A stretch of 64,000 nt of DNA. It comes from Oxalobacteraceae sp. CFBP 13730. GTDB taxonomy: Bacteria; Pseudomonadota; Gammaproteobacteria; Burkholderiales; Burkholderiaceae_D. Shown here piece by piece: positions 63,705 through 64,000 of the stretch; position 1 is the first letter of the stretch, and the number at the start of each line of letters is the position of its first letter. The notes under the pieces were generated by a model. That model was not told the DNA's origin. It saw only the letters and a list, made by a program, of their open reading frames with translations, and made no database searches. The DNA is taken from positions 868,001 through 932,000 of the forward strand of contig JACYUQ010000003.1 in assembly GCA_014841835.1 (NCBI GenBank). Reading direction: 5' to 3'. Made by a program: the position numbers and the translations under genes.

Positions 63705-64000
63705 TCAGACCCGGGTGCGGTAGCTGCCCGAGATCCGGTTGCGCCCGTGCGCCTTGGCGTCGTACATCGCCAGGTCGGCGCAGTGCAGCAGCGCCGCGCC
63801 ATCGTCGCCGCAATCGGGATACAGGGCGTAACCGATGCTGCCGGAGATATTCAGTTCGCGCGGACCGTCGATGAACGGTTGTTCCAGGCAGGCGAGGATG
63901 GCGACTGCCACGCGCTCGGTGTCCTGGGCCTGCGTGCAACGCGGCAGCAGCACGGCGAATTCGTCGCCCCCGATCCGCGCCAGCGTATCCGAATCACGCA
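63705..64000 (-). CDS. GGDEF diguanylate cyclase, C-terminal fragment (cut by window edge)
   Basis: About 98 residues of the C-terminus are in the window and the frame stays open past its end. The edge reads RIGGDEFAVLLPRC, an intact GGDEF catalytic loop, followed by SGSIGYALYPD and ADLAMYDAKAHGRNRI, the usual last helices. The protein would make cyclic-di-GMP. No EAL domain follows. It is convergent with the histidine kinase gene, ending 16 bases from it. Confidence 0.92.
   Translation of the reverse strand, partial: RDSDTLARIGGDEFAVLLPRCTQAQDTERVAVAILACLEQPFIDGPRELNISGSIGYALYPDCGDDGAALLHCADLAMYDAKAHGRNRISGSYRTRV

Overview
The window is a high-GC Gram-negative chromosome segment. It most resembles an Oxalobacteraceae betaproteobacterium of the Massilia/Duganella/Janthinobacterium group. 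The basis is gene content (LPS core genes with MsbA, a PEP-CTERM protein, TrhO, RhlE, a LON-domain protein, a CHASE/PAS histidine kinase) and codon use; no rRNA or other taxonomic marker lies in the window, so genus is inference. I saw no tRNA, rRNA, CRISPR array, transposase or phage gene.

Left flank (1-21885) is mostly housekeeping. In order it holds: the tail of a sensor kinase, catalase KatE, an acyltransferase, a zinc-ribbon membrane protein, a small conserved protein, a glycosidase-reductase fusion, a tandem REPIN-like repeat, and a three-gene LPS unit on the minus strand (O-antigen-ligase-like, GT9 heptosyltransferase-like, MsbA). Then come a PhoD phosphatase, a divergent GST/LysR pair, DnaE, a PEP-CTERM protein and TrhO.

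The centre (about 21895-57369, nearly all minus strand) is one large surface-polysaccharide locus. From its promoter end it has two GT2 rhamnosyltransferase-like genes and rfbB-rfbD-rfbA-rfbC for dTDP-L-rhamnose. Next are the ABC exporter pair wzm-wzt and a giant methyltransferase/coiled-coil/GT2/GT4 protein resembling a WbdD-type chain terminator fused to glycosyltransferases. Then come gmd-rmd for GDP-D-rhamnose, an acyltransferase, a GT-C-like membrane protein, a GtrB-like polyprenyl-phosphate glycosyltransferase and a three-domain GT2 protein. The most striking block follows: a HAD-UbiA fusion, a DprE1-like oxidase and a DprE2-like reductase. In mycobacteria this set makes decaprenyl-phosphoryl-D-arabinofuranose. 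It is followed by a GT-C-like protein, an orphan copy of that protein's C-terminal domain, an epimerase, an FAD oxidoreductase and a GtrA-type membrane protein. A second gtrA on the opposite strand, a second GT2 protein with a degenerate first domain, and a third large membrane protein close the locus.

Inferred logic: nucleotide sugars (dTDP-L-Rha, GDP-D-Rha) feed cytoplasmic assembly of a glycan exported by Wzm/Wzt. Polyprenyl-linked sugars, probably including D-arabinofuranose, are flipped and used by GT-C enzymes in the periplasm to decorate the glycan or a glycoprotein.

Right flank (57414-64000) holds RhlE, an anti-sigma-like protein, a LON-substrate-binding-domain protein, a membrane-anchored cupredoxin-like protein, a CHASE/PAS histidine kinase and the end of a GGDEF protein cut by the window edge.
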